A stretch of 64,000 bases of DNA from an uncultured Eubacteriales bacterium. GTDB taxonomy: Bacteria; Bacillota; Clostridia; Oscillospirales; Acutalibacteraceae. The position numbers and the translations under genes are program-made. Of the stretch, positions 8,179 to 16,393 are shown in pieces; position 1 is the stretch's first letter; every line of letters starts with the position of its first letter. The notes under the pieces were generated by a model. It saw only the letters and a list, made by a program, of their open reading frames with translations. It was not told where the DNA came from and did not search any database. The stretch spans positions 62,001-126,000 of the forward strand of contig CAKSWC010000003.1 of NCBI GenBank assembly GCA_934511365.1, in the 5' to 3' direction.

Positions 8179-10233
8179 TTAAAGTTTCATTGCAACATCC
8201 CAGGCGCCCCAGATAACAGTGCGCAGATTTCCGATCTTATCAGCATCGCCGATTACATGAACATTCTTGCCCTCAACGGCGAGCGGAGTCGGAATATATC
8301 CAACAGAGAGGATTACGCTGTCTGCTTCAATTTTAAAGCTCTTGCCGCTCTTGTCTGTTGCCATAATTCCATCGGGAAGAACTTCACCGAGTTTTGTTTC
8401 AAGATATACGGGAACCTTGTTGGTTTTGAAGAAATCACGCAGGAAACTTGAGTTTGCAAGGCATACGCCTTTGACGGCAACAAGATCATCCTTCATTTCA
8501 ACAATAATCGGTTTCTTTCCGTGGAGGTAAAGATCATAGGCAATTTCGCAGCCGGTGAGTCCGCCGCCAACAATGACAACTGTGTCTCCAACAGTTTTTT
8601 CACCAAGCAGGAACTCTGTTGCGTCCATTGCAAGTTCTGCGCCCTTAACGGGAATTTTGCGTGCCTTTGAACCGGTTGCAATGATAACCTCATCGGCACC
8701 GAGAGAATTGATATCTTTGACTTCTGTGTTGAGTTTCACGGTGATTGGAAGCTTTGCAATTTCGCGCTTATACCATTCAATAAGATCTCTGTCTTTTTCC
8801 TTATATGACGGAGCGGCAGCGGCAATAAAAATACCGCCGAGCTTGTCGCTCTTTTCATAGATTGTGACCTTGTGGCCGCGCATTGCAAGAACTCTTGCGG
8901 CTTCCATTCCGCCGATACCGCCGCCGATAACGGCGATGTTTTTGCATTTTGCCGCTTTAACGATTTTATATTTTTTGCTCTGCATGGTCTGCGGATTGAG
9001 AGCACAGCGAGCCATGTGAGCCGAATCGCTGAAATCTTGGTCATTCGCATGGCCTTTGTAATGAGCCATGTTGAAGCAGCCGTTGTGGCAGCAGATGCAG
9101 GGGAGGATATCCTCAAGCTTGTTGTTCATGAGCTTGGTTATCCATTCGGGATCGGCAAGGAACTGACGGGCAACGCCCATTGCATCAATTTTACCCTCTG
9201 AAATGGCTTTTGCGGCAACGTCCGGTTCCATTCTGCCCGCGCAGACAACGGGAATATCAACAAATTTGCGGATATGTGCAACATCATCAAGGTTGCAGTT
9301 CTGCGGCATATACGCCGGCGGATGAGCCCAATACCAGGCGTCATAGGTACCGTTGTCGGCGTTAAGCATATCATAGCCGGCATCCTGAAGATACTTTGCA
9401 GCTTTTTCGCTCTCTTCCATATCACGGCCGACTTCTGTGTAACCTTCCTCTCCGGGAAGAGCGCCATAGCAAAAGTCCTTTGTTTTTGAAAGCACGGAAT
9501 AGCGCAGCGAAACAGGGAAGTCCTTTCCGCAGACAGCCTTAACGCGCTTGACAATTTCAACCGGGAAGCGGTAGCGGTTTTCAAAAGATCCGCCATATTC
9601 ATCTGTGCGCTTATTAGTGTATTTCATTGTGAACTGGTCAATGAGATAACCTTCGTGAACGGCGTGAATTTCAACGCCGTCAACGCCTGCTTCTTTGCAA
9701 AGTGCTGCGGTTTTTGCAAAGGCTTCAACCATTTCATCGATTTCTTTTTTTGTGAGTGCGCGGCAGGTGACATCCTCTGCCCAGCGTGATGGAAGCTCGC
9801 TCGGGCTTGCGCAAAGATAGCTAAGGTCAAGCACCGGTTTCATGAGTGTGCGCAGCGGAGTGTTATAAAGCTTTGCAAGCGGGTCGGTAATGGCAAAAGA
9901 ACGTCCGAATCCGGCTGTGAGCTGAACAAAAAGCTTTGCGCCGGTTTTGTGAAGTTCGTCCATGAATACCTTAAGATCCTTGAACATTTTTTTGTTCTGA
10001 TAGAGCCAGCGGTTTCCAATGGTGTCTTTCAGCGGGGCAATACCCGGAATGATGAGGCCGACATTGTTTTTTGCTCTTTCAAGGAAAAAGTTTGCGGATT
10101 CCTTATCAAAATGGTTAGGTTCCATCCAACCGAAAAGCGATGTTCCGCCCATGGGGCAAAGAACAATACGGTTTTTGATTTCAACATTACCAATTTTCCA
10201 AGGAGTAAAAAGTGCTGAGTATTCTGAATTCAT
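8179..10233 (-). CDS. NADH:flavin oxidoreductase, Old Yellow Enzyme/2,4-dienoyl-CoA reductase type
   Basis: 684 residues with three parts. Residues 1-370 form an FMN-binding TIM barrel (LFTPWKIGNVEIKNRIV; HAVHEGYLIDQF at 190-201; DEYGGSFENR; CAGRMEP). A 4Fe-4S cluster site follows (Cys379, Cys382, Cys386, Cys410). The C-terminal two-dinucleotide module has NIAVIGGGIGGMEAARVLA from 432 and VVIVGGGLTGCEIAYDL. The family reduces activated C=C bonds with NAD(P)H; 2,4-dienoyl-CoA reductase and the bile-acid enzymes BaiCD/BaiH belong to it. There are no bai neighbours here, so the substrate is open. AGAGGAG lies 8 bases before the ATG. A near-consensus promoter with an overlapping palindrome (10299-10350) suggests inducible control. 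alkD follows in the same transcript. Confidence 0.85.
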   Translation of the reverse strand: MNSEYSALFTPWKIGNVEIKNRIVLCPMGGTSLFGWMEPNHFDKESANFFLERAKNNVGLIIPGIAPLKDTIGNRWLYQNKKMFKDLKVFMDELHKTGAKLFVQLTAGFGRSFAITDPLAKLYNTPLRTLMKPVLDLSYLCASPSELPSRWAEDVTCRALTKKEIDEMVEAFAKTAALCKEAGVDGVEIHAVHEGYLIDQFTMKYTNKRTDEYGGSFENRYRFPVEIVKRVKAVCGKDFPVSLRYSVLSKTKDFCYGALPGEEGYTEVGRDMEESEKAAKYLQDAGYDMLNADNGTYDAWYWAHPPAYMPQNCNLDDVAHIRKFVDIPVVCAGRMEPDVAAKAISEGKIDAMGVARQFLADPEWITKLMNNKLEDILPCICCHNGCFNMAHYKGHANDQDFSDSAHMARCALNPQTMQSKKYKIVKAAKCKNIAVIGGGIGGMEAARVLAMRGHKVTIYEKSDKLGGIFIAAAAPSYKEKDRDLIEWYKREIAKLPITVKLNTEVKDINSLGADEVIIATGSKARKIPVKGAELAMDATEFLLGEKTVGDTVVIVGGGLTGCEIAYDLYLHGKKPIIVEMKDDLVAVKGVCLANSSFLRDFFKTNKVPVYLETKLGEVLPDGIMATDKSGKSFKIEADSVILSVGYIPTPLAVEGKNVHVIGDADKIGNLRTVIWGAWDVAMKL

Positions 10234-10298
10234 TGGTTTTCTCCTCTCTGGATTACTCAGTAACCACCGAACAACTGATCAATTAGCGGCTACCGTAC

Positions 10299-10315
10299 AT
10301 CTGTATATGTCAGAT
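10299..10315. promoter_or_regulatory. Operator-like palindrome at the flavoenzyme transcription start
   Basis: ATCTG-N7-CAGAT lies 6 bases downstream of the -10 box, so it would cover the start of transcription. A repressor bound here would block the promoter. No regulator gene is adjacent; the role is inferred from position and symmetry. Confidence 0.4.
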
Positions 10316-10321
10316 ACAATA

Positions 10322-10350
10322 ATTATATTCTTTTCACCTTTTCTTGTCAA
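10322..10350 (-). promoter_or_regulatory. Consensus sigma-A promoter for the flavoenzyme gene
   Basis: On the minus strand: perfect TTGACA (10345-10350), a 17-base spacer, perfect TATAAT (10322-10327). This is the best promoter match in the window and would be strong unless repressed. Confidence 0.8.
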
Positions 10351-10383
10351 TCATTTTTCGACACCGAACTGTGTTTGTTACGG

Positions 10384-11100
10384 TTAATCGTGCCGGGTAT
10401 CATCATCAAAGCATTCGCAGAATCGGCAGGCAAAGGACGGCTCCTCGTTTCCCTTGTATAAATGACCCGTGTCTCCGAACGAAAGAATTCTGAACACTGC
10501 GGTTCCCTTTCTTCTCTCTTCTGTAACAACCGTTGTGACGGATGTTGGCAGCGCGGCAAAATTGTGCCAAAGAGGCATAGGGCTGACCGAAAGAAGATGG
10601 GAAAGAATAACGCATTCAACAGCAAAATGACAGAATAATACTATCGTGTCATGATTCGGTCTTATGACATTGAAAAGCCTGCCGTTGTGTTCATAGCCGT
10701 GCTTTAAAAGCAGTTCGTCAAGACCGTGTGCAACCTTTTCATATTCCGCACGGACATTGGTGTTTTTCATCATTGCGCAGTCATACCATTTGTCGGTATA
10801 AAGTCCGTCAAACTGAGTCCAGTCGCCGGGCAGTCTGTCCCAGCAGATGTCCTTTGAAAAGCCAGCTCCGATTCTTCCCTCAAATTCTCTGAGCCACGGC
10901 AAAACAACAATGTCCTTTTTTAATGAGCTGCAAGCGATTTTTGCCGTTTTCTTCGCACGCCCGAGCGGTGAAGAGTAGATGTAATCGGGATTGAGATTCT
11001 CCATTTTTTCACATAGCAAGGAAGCCTCTTTTTTCCCTTTTTTAGTCAGCGAGTCCAAAACATAATCCGGGTCGCCGTGCCTGATGATTATGAGCTTCAA
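10384..11100 (-). CDS. Histidine phosphatase family (phosphoglycerate mutase-like) protein
   Basis: 238 residues. The N-terminus MKLIIIRHGDPDY carries the RHG motif whose His is phosphorylated in this superfamily. SSPLGRAKKTA is the second conserved motif, and VLFCHFAVECV replaces the usual late H-G/H-x segment and holds the second His. Substrates of such stand-alone enzymes vary widely (sugar phosphates, cobalamin precursors, others), so none is assigned. The start is a TTG at 11100, set by GAGGTGA 6-8 bases upstream; a GTG in frame at 11127 lies inside the upstream hairpin and lacks an RBS. It follows the YfhO-type gene by 65 bases on the same strand. Confidence 0.7.
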   Translation of the reverse strand: MKLIIIRHGDPDYVLDSLTKKGKKEASLLCEKMENLNPDYIYSSPLGRAKKTAKIACSSLKKDIVVLPWLREFEGRIGAGFSKDICWDRLPGDWTQFDGLYTDKWYDCAMMKNTNVRAEYEKVAHGLDELLLKHGYEHNGRLFNVIRPNHDTIVLFCHFAVECVILSHLLSVSPMPLWHNFAALPTSVTTVVTEERRKGTAVFRILSFGDTGHLYKGNEEPSFACRFCECFDDDTRHD

Positions 11101-11123
11101 ACCAGTCACCTCGTTTTTATAAT

Positions 11124-11156
11124 ACACCCCACCGCATTGATTCTGCGATGGGGTAT
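11124..11156 (-). terminator. Hairpin after the YfhO-type gene
   Basis: About 11 paired bases (ACCCCA-CGCA with TGCG-TGGGGT, one mismatch) form a stem starting 10 bases after the stop at 11166. The following minus-strand bases (ATTATAAAA) are a poor U-tract, so termination may be partial and the phosphatase gene may still be read through. Confidence 0.4.
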
Positions 11157-11165
11157 TCGTTTACG

Positions 11166-14159
11166 TTATTTTCTTTCTCCAAAGATTTCTTTCCATTCCT
11201 TGGCGGTGACGGATTCAATCGGGGTCGGCTTTTCGGCCGGGGCAAAAACCTCTCTATGAACGTCACGTTTATAACCGTCGGGCGAAAAAACTTCTCTTTC
11301 CGGCGTGTGATGCTTTGTTTCCTCCTTCTTCAAAACCGGAAGTTCAACGGTTTCAATGGGGGTTTCATCAGGCATCTGAAGCGTATCGGGAACCGGTGGA
11401 GTCGGCTCCTCACGGTCACCGTAATATACGCAGTTGTCAACATCTGTATTAACGGCGGCATATACCGGTTTTTTCGGCTTTTTCTTGCTGAATTTCTTCT
11501 TGAGCAGGTTGATTATGAGAAGAAGAAGTGCAAGAGCGGCAACGAAAGCGGAAACCGTAATTCCGGCTTTGAGACCAACAGGCTCATATGAAAAGCTGAT
11601 TTGGTGATCACCCTTGTTAACTCTTATGCCTATAAGAGCATCTCCAACGGCAATTATATTGCTTTTTGAAACTTCTTCTCCGTCAACGGTGACTGTCCAG
11701 CCCTTGTCATAAGGAATGGATGTGTAGAGCAGGCAGTCCTCTGCCGCGGTGAAAGTTCCGCTGAGATTTGTGTCCTCAAAAGAGGTGATATCCATTGTAT
11801 TCTGCGCAAGCTTTTTATAGCCGCGCTCAAATACTGCGTCATCAATTCTGTAAACATAAAGCTTTAAGCTGCCGCTGTCCTTTTCAAACGGAACTGTAAT
11901 TGTAATGTTCTGATCCTTAGCAACCGTTCCAATATCGAAAAGGCTGTCCTGACTTGTTGATGAGGTAAAGGTTCCGCAAGGAGCTATTACAGAGACATCC
12001 TTTGAATCTCCTCCGTCAGCGTAGTAGTAAACATAGTAATTTCCGGCTTCTTTTGCAGAAACATGGAAAGTTGCGCTTGCGTCAGTGTCTTTTTCGGCTT
12101 TGTTGAACTGGAAATCGTTTTGCTCAAGACTTTCTGTGAACGGGTCAACATTTGTGTAATTGACAGACTCAAACGGAACACCGATAAAGACATCACTTTT
12201 TTCTCCGGTTGCTTTTTTGAAGAAGTCATTCTGAACTTCAAACGGATCGGGATTTGTAAGATCTGGCTGAATATTCCATTGTTCAACAGCGCTGTTTACG
12301 CAAAAAGCAAGCGGGAGGTAGAAATTATTCTGATATGCGGTGAACTTGTCCACTGTTGAAAGCTTTTTATAATATTTGCTTGAGAGAGCATCGGGAGTTG
12401 TGTTGTTAACAACATATTTGAGCGCGTGCATCATGTTGTAGACCGGCGTCTGTGCGTCATAGGTATAGCTGTTGATGCGGTTACTCATCAGGCCGAGATG
12501 ATCCTCAAGCTTTGCAAGTTTTTCATATGCCATTGACGAAAAGACCGAAACACCGTTATAGCCAAACCAGCAGTTGTCCATTCGCGTTCTGAGATAAGTC
12601 AGCTCCATTCGGTAAAACTTGTCTTTTTCTGTTGCGTCAATGGAATCTTTAACTTTTCTGAAATCGTCATAATCATCCTCATAAGAGGATTTTGTAATAG
12701 TATTCGGGAAAGAGCTGGTGTCGCAGATAATAACTTCGCTGCAAACGCAGATGCAAAGCAGAACGGCAAGAGAGCCGGTAAAAAAGCGTTTGTCTTTTAA
12801 AACGGTGAGAAGAAGAACGTAGAAAACAATGAATATTAAAGTGAGATAAACCGTTCCGTCACCGACATTCTTGGATTTGACTTTTTCAACGATGGCAACA
12901 AAAAGAACAAGCAGCGCGCCGACAAGACCGATTTGCCGTGATGAAATCTCTTTGAGGCGCAGAAAAGTCTTATATGCCATAACAAGCAGTATAAAGGAAT
13001 ACATGAACGAAAAGCGATAAGGAAGGTCGTTCGGAAAGTGCATTCCGTGCCAGATAAAGTTGAGAAAATTAAAGTTAAAGGAGATATAGAAAACAGTGAG
13101 AAGAGCGATTGTTGCAAGCTTTTCCTTTTTTGAAATCGATTTTGTGAAGAAGTACAAAATCGCAAGTATCATTGTAACAACGCCGCAATAGACGTTCGGA
13201 AGAACATCGTCTCCACTGCTTCTTATTGTTGTTGAAAGGCTGCCAAAATGATTCGCAAAGAAATCAAAGAAGGTGAAATATGTTTTAATGTCGCTCGGGA
13301 ACGAGCCGGAAGTTGCAGAGCAGCTTTGAAGAATTTTATATGTCGGAATAAGCGCAAAGGCCATCAGTCCGGCCGCAAGCAGTGAGCCCGCTGCAAAGAG
13401 AACACCGCCGTGGAAGAATCTGCTGTTGCGCAGTTTTCTGAAAAGACCCTTGGGATGTTTTTCGTGATATTCATTGCTTATAACCTTGCTGCCCGTCGGA
13501 TTGATAATGCTGTAATAAAAGAAGTATATGACGGAAAAGAGGCAGAGCATATATGACATATAGTAATTTGAAAACAGGGAAAGCGCAAGAGCACCTGTAT
13601 ATAAGCCGATTTTTCCGTGGTCAAGTATTCTTTCAATGCCGAGAAGAATGAGGGGCAGAAGAACCATCGCGTCAAGCCACATAATGTTCCAGTAAAAAGC
13701 AAGCATATATGCGCAGAATGAGTAAAGAATTCCAAACGCAACCGTTGCGGGCGACTGGTTATGAAGTGACTTTTTAATGTAATAGGCAAAGGTTGCCGAA
13801 GAAAGGGCAGCCTTGATAAGAACCATTGCGGCAATAGCCTCCGGAACATGGGAATGTCCGAAGAAAACAACAATGGCACCGATTGGGCTTGAAAGATAGT
13901 TAAAATAGTTTCCAAGGAAGCAGCTTCCGAGGCCGCTTACCCATGAATAATTCATTGACGAACCGCTGAAGATTCTGTCATACAGCTCGCTGAACAGAGG
14001 ACCGTACTGGTGATAGAGATCCATCCTCAGAACTGTGTTGTCTCCAAACGGGAAAACCTGGGTGCAAAGATAAATGATTAACATCAATCCTGCGGTAGCC
14101 CCGAAAGAGATGAAAAGATAACGGTTGTCAAAAAAGAAATTGTTTTTCTTCTTGCTCAT
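11166..14159 (-). CDS. YfhO family polytopic membrane protein (putative glycosyl/lipid-modifying enzyme)
   Basis: 997 residues. The first half holds about a dozen hydrophobic segments and the YfhO signature region near the N-terminus: FPFGDNTVLRMDLYHQYGP, then SGLGSCFLGNYFNYLSSP. A large extracytoplasmic domain follows, then a last transmembrane helix near 870-890 and a cytoplasmic tail of about 100 residues rich in Lys, Glu and Pro. YfhO proteins (PF09586) are GT-C-like; in Bacillus and Listeria members take part in glycosylating lipoteichoic acid or lipid carriers. The substrate here is unknown. The start at 14159 is set by AAGG 7 bases upstream. It is transcribed alone or with the histidine phosphatase gene. 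Confidence 0.8.
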   Translation of the reverse strand: MSKKKNNFFFDNRYLFISFGATAGLMLIIYLCTQVFPFGDNTVLRMDLYHQYGPLFSELYDRIFSGSSMNYSWVSGLGSCFLGNYFNYLSSPIGAIVVFFGHSHVPEAIAAMVLIKAALSSATFAYYIKKSLHNQSPATVAFGILYSFCAYMLAFYWNIMWLDAMVLLPLILLGIERILDHGKIGLYTGALALSLFSNYYMSYMLCLFSVIYFFYYSIINPTGSKVISNEYHEKHPKGLFRKLRNSRFFHGGVLFAAGSLLAAGLMAFALIPTYKILQSCSATSGSFPSDIKTYFTFFDFFANHFGSLSTTIRSSGDDVLPNVYCGVVTMILAILYFFTKSISKKEKLATIALLTVFYISFNFNFLNFIWHGMHFPNDLPYRFSFMYSFILLVMAYKTFLRLKEISSRQIGLVGALLVLFVAIVEKVKSKNVGDGTVYLTLIFIVFYVLLLTVLKDKRFFTGSLAVLLCICVCSEVIICDTSSFPNTITKSSYEDDYDDFRKVKDSIDATEKDKFYRMELTYLRTRMDNCWFGYNGVSVFSSMAYEKLAKLEDHLGLMSNRINSYTYDAQTPVYNMMHALKYVVNNTTPDALSSKYYKKLSTVDKFTAYQNNFYLPLAFCVNSAVEQWNIQPDLTNPDPFEVQNDFFKKATGEKSDVFIGVPFESVNYTNVDPFTESLEQNDFQFNKAEKDTDASATFHVSAKEAGNYYVYYYADGGDSKDVSVIAPCGTFTSSTSQDSLFDIGTVAKDQNITITVPFEKDSGSLKLYVYRIDDAVFERGYKKLAQNTMDITSFEDTNLSGTFTAAEDCLLYTSIPYDKGWTVTVDGEEVSKSNIIAVGDALIGIRVNKGDHQISFSYEPVGLKAGITVSAFVAALALLLLIINLLKKKFSKKKPKKPVYAAVNTDVDNCVYYGDREEPTPPVPDTLQMPDETPIETVELPVLKKEETKHHTPEREVFSPDGYKRDVHREVFAPAEKPTPIESVTAKEWKEIFGERK

Positions 14160-14244
14160 TATTAGCCTTCTTTCCAAATGATTTGGCAGATATCGTTTTG
14201 CTTTTGTTCAAAGCAAAAAGCGGTAATTGCCTCAAGTCCTGAAT

Positions 14245-14273
14245 ATAATACTATATTTTTTTCAATAGTTCAA
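14245..14273 (-). promoter_or_regulatory. Promoter of the YfhO-type gene
   Basis: On the minus strand: TTGAAC (14268-14273), a 17-base spacer, TATTAT (14245-14250), about 85 bases upstream of the start codon. The leader contains a small TTTTGCTTT/AAAGCAAAA hairpin. The rest of the 14160-14358 gap shows no clear promoter for spoIIIAA on the plus strand. Confidence 0.6.
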
Positions 14274-14358
14274 GAAGTTTATTAAAAATCAGCCTTGTCC
14301 GTTCTAAGAGAGAACTTGTACACATATCTATTAGCAAACTTAAAAAGGAGGGTGAAAA

Positions 14359-15360
14359 ATGGAGCGTTATGACTCGGCAATAGCTTTTGTTTCCCAAAGG
14401 CTGAAAAAGGTTCTTTTGTCTGTCAGTCCGGAGCTAAAAAGCAACACGTCCGAAATTCGGCTCAGGAACGAACAGCCTGTGATGTTAACGGTTTCTGGTA
14501 AAAGCTTTTTGCTTTCATCCGATTCAAAGGCGGTCAAAAGGGCGGAAGATGCCCTGATTTGCAAAAAAGAGGAGCTGATGGATTCTTTTAACCGTCTTTG
14601 CGAGTTTTCGGCACACTCGTTTCAAAACAGCATTGCAGACGGTTTCATTACAACATACGGCGGACACAGGGTCGGTCTCACAGGTACTGCCGTTTGTTCT
14701 GCGGACGGCAACGTGTCAACAATAAGGGACGTTTCCTCGCTCAACATCAGAGTGGCGCGTGAGATCAGAGGTTGTGCCAACGGAATTTTGAAAAGAGTCA
14801 GTGTGAAAAAATCGAAAGGATTAATAATTGCCGGTCCGCCATCAAGCGGAAAAACAACGGTTTTGCGCGATTTGATCCGTCAGCTTTCCGGATTTGAAAA
14901 CGGAGAAAGCCTTAAAGTGTGCGCCATTGATGAACGCGGCGAACTTGCCGCAATGAAGAATGGGATTGCGCAAAATGATGTTGGAATCAATACCGATGTG
15001 CTGACGGGTTACCCGAAAAACAGCGCCATACTTACTGCTGTTAAAACGATGTCTCCTCAGGTAATTGCCTGCGATGAAGTTGCAACGGAAAGCGAGATAT
15101 CAGCAATCGCTCAGGGCGCAAACAGCGGAATAAGCTTCATCGTAACCGTTCATGCATCGGGGCTTGAAGAACTTGTCAGACGCAGCCAGGTTGAAAGGCT
15201 TGTTGAAATCGGCTGCTTTGAAAATATTGTTCTCCTAAAAGGTGGCAGTGAGCCGGGAAAAATCGAAAATATATATGAAGCCGGTGAAATAAAAGATGAA
15301 ATATACAGGCGGCGTTTTGGTTTGGCTTGCGGCAACGGTTTGCGGAGTGATGCTTGCTGA
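14359..15360 (+). CDS. spoIIIAA: Stage III sporulation protein AA (secretion-type ATPase)
   Basis: 333 residues. The Walker A motif GPPSSGKTT lies at 159-167, with Walker B-like VIACDEVATESE and VTVHASGLEEL as the arginine/His region of secretion ATPases. SpoIIIAA powers the channel that mother cells build around the forespore (the 'feeding tube' formed with SpoIIQ). AAGGAGGGTG lies 9 bases before the ATG. It is first in an eight-gene run and overlaps spoIIIAB by 65 bases. In Bacillus the operon is driven by sigma-E in the mother cell; I could not identify a convincing sigma-E promoter here. Confidence 0.93.
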   Translation: MERYDSAIAFVSQRLKKVLLSVSPELKSNTSEIRLRNEQPVMLTVSGKSFLLSSDSKAVKRAEDALICKKEELMDSFNRLCEFSAHSFQNSIADGFITTYGGHRVGLTGTAVCSADGNVSTIRDVSSLNIRVAREIRGCANGILKRVSVKKSKGLIIAGPPSSGKTTVLRDLIRQLSGFENGESLKVCAIDERGELAAMKNGIAQNDVGINTDVLTGYPKNSAILTAVKTMSPQVIACDEVATESEISAIAQGANSGISFIVTVHASGLEELVRRSQVERLVEIGCFENIVLLKGGSEPGKIENIYEAGEIKDEIYRRRFGLACGNGLRSDAC

Positions 15361-15799
15361 GCGCTTTTCAAAGCGGCAGAGAGCGCTTGAAAATCTGCTG
15401 TCATTTTTCTGTCTTGTCAGACTTGAGGTGACACACTATCTGCTTCCGTTTTCCGAAGCGATAATTAAAATTGCAGCCTGTTCGTCCGGATGCAAGCTCA
15501 AATTTGTTAATGTCTGCGCCGAAAGACTGTGCAAAAACGAAGATTTTCCGATTGCGTGGGAAAAAAGTCTTGAACAAGAGCCTTTGTGCATCGGAAGAGA
15601 CGAGGCGATGCTGCTTTCGTCTTTCGGAAAAACCGTCTGTCAATGCGATATAAACGGTGTTGAAGAAATCCTTGCTTATTAAAGCGAACGGTTTGAAAAA
15701 TCATTATCACAGGCTGTGCGCTCAAAGGAGAAATATTCAAAACTTTGTATGTTTTCCGGTCTTTTTGCGGGCGGAATAGCATTTATGATTCTTATTTAA
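15296..15799 (+). pseudogene. spoIIIAB: spoIIIAB interrupted by an in-frame TAA
   Basis: The frame starting at ATG 15296 matches SpoIIIAB at the N-terminus (a hydrophobic helix, then LAERFSKRQRALENL) and reaches TAA at 15680-15682 after 128 residues. Past the stop the same frame stays open for 38 more codons to TAA 15797-15799. It reads SERFEKSLSQAVRSKEKY, then a last hydrophobic helix (FSGLFAGGIAFMILI) where the family has its C-terminal membrane segment. Full length would be 167 positions, the normal size. This is a single nonsense codon, not a frameshift. The truncated form would lack the second membrane helix. It could be a real mutation, stop readthrough or a base-call error. All other spoIIIA genes are intact. 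Confidence 0.85.
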
Positions 15800-15812
15800 G
15801 AGTGAGGAAAAA

Positions 15813-16007
15813 ATGAAGATCGACTTAATTTTTAAAATTGCGGCAATCGGCATAATAGTCTCTATACTCAATCAAATTCTTACTCGGGCAGAAAAAAGTG
15901 AATATGCAACGCTGACAACGCTGATGGGAATAATCATTGTTTTGTTGATGCTCATTCCGGAAATCGGTGATTTGTTTGCAAGCGTGAAAGAGCTGATTGA
16001 GTTTTGA
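15813..16007 (+). CDS. spoIIIAC: Stage III sporulation protein AC
   Basis: 64 residues, the normal size, with two membrane helices (about 4-24 and 36-56) and the family feature NQILTRAEKSEYATLTTLMG between them. SpoIIIAC/AD are membrane parts of the SpoIIIA-SpoIIQ channel. GTGAGGA lies 7 bases before the ATG. The stop overlaps the spoIIIAD start. Confidence 0.92.
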   Translation: MKIDLIFKIAAIGIIVSILNQILTRAEKSEYATLTTLMGIIIVLLMLIPEIGDLFASVKELIEF

Positions 16008-16393
16008 GCCTGATTTTTAAAATTGCCGTTGTTGCCGTTGCCGGTGCGGTTTTTTCCTCGCTGCTTAAAGAAAGCAGACCGGAATATGTTCTTCCGCTTC
16101 AGCTCGGATTTGTTGCTATCATAATTTCTTTTGTTATAAGCGCAGCTTCAAAAAGGCTTAGTGATTTTTTTGATGGAACGCTTTCATCTCTTGTTGAGGA
16201 ATCATATATTACTGTTTTGCTCAAAGGGGCGGTCGTGAGTGCTGCTTGCACCGTTTGCGCCTCGCTCTGCCGCGAAAGCGGAAACAAAGCTCTTGCCGAT
16301 ACGGTTGAGCTTGCCGGAAGAATTATGATAATTCTTTTCTGCGTTCCACTTATAGAATCCGTTGTTGAAGCCGCACTTATGTATATAAAATGA
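16004..16393 (+). CDS. spoIIIAD: Stage III sporulation protein AD
   Basis: 129 residues. It starts with a TTG at 16004 in a TTGA overlap with the spoIIIAC stop, consistent with translational coupling. Four hydrophobic segments are visible, with the AC-like start SLIFKIAVVAVAGAVFSSLL and a second half ending in IMIILFCVPLIESVVEAAL. It is a membrane component of the mother-cell side of the SpoIIIA channel. Confidence 0.9.
   Translation: MSLIFKIAVVAVAGAVFSSLLKESRPEYVLPLQLGFVAIIISFVISAASKRLSDFFDGTLSSLVEESYITVLLKGAVVSAACTVCASLCRESGNKALADTVELAGRIMIILFCVPLIESVVEAALMYIK

Noticed and set aside
8179..10233. Assignment as bile-acid enzyme baiCD or baiH
   Set aside because: The domain plan fits the wider 2,4-dienoyl-CoA reductase group and no other bai genes are nearby, so a specific name is not justified.
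11101..11127. GTG at 11127 as the start of the histidine phosphatase
   Set aside because: It lies inside a hairpin, has no RBS, and homology starts at the TTG at 11100 after GAGGTGA.
14281..14358. Sigma-E promoter for spoIIIAA
   Set aside because: Candidate boxes around CATATCTA do not combine with a convincing -35 at proper spacing.
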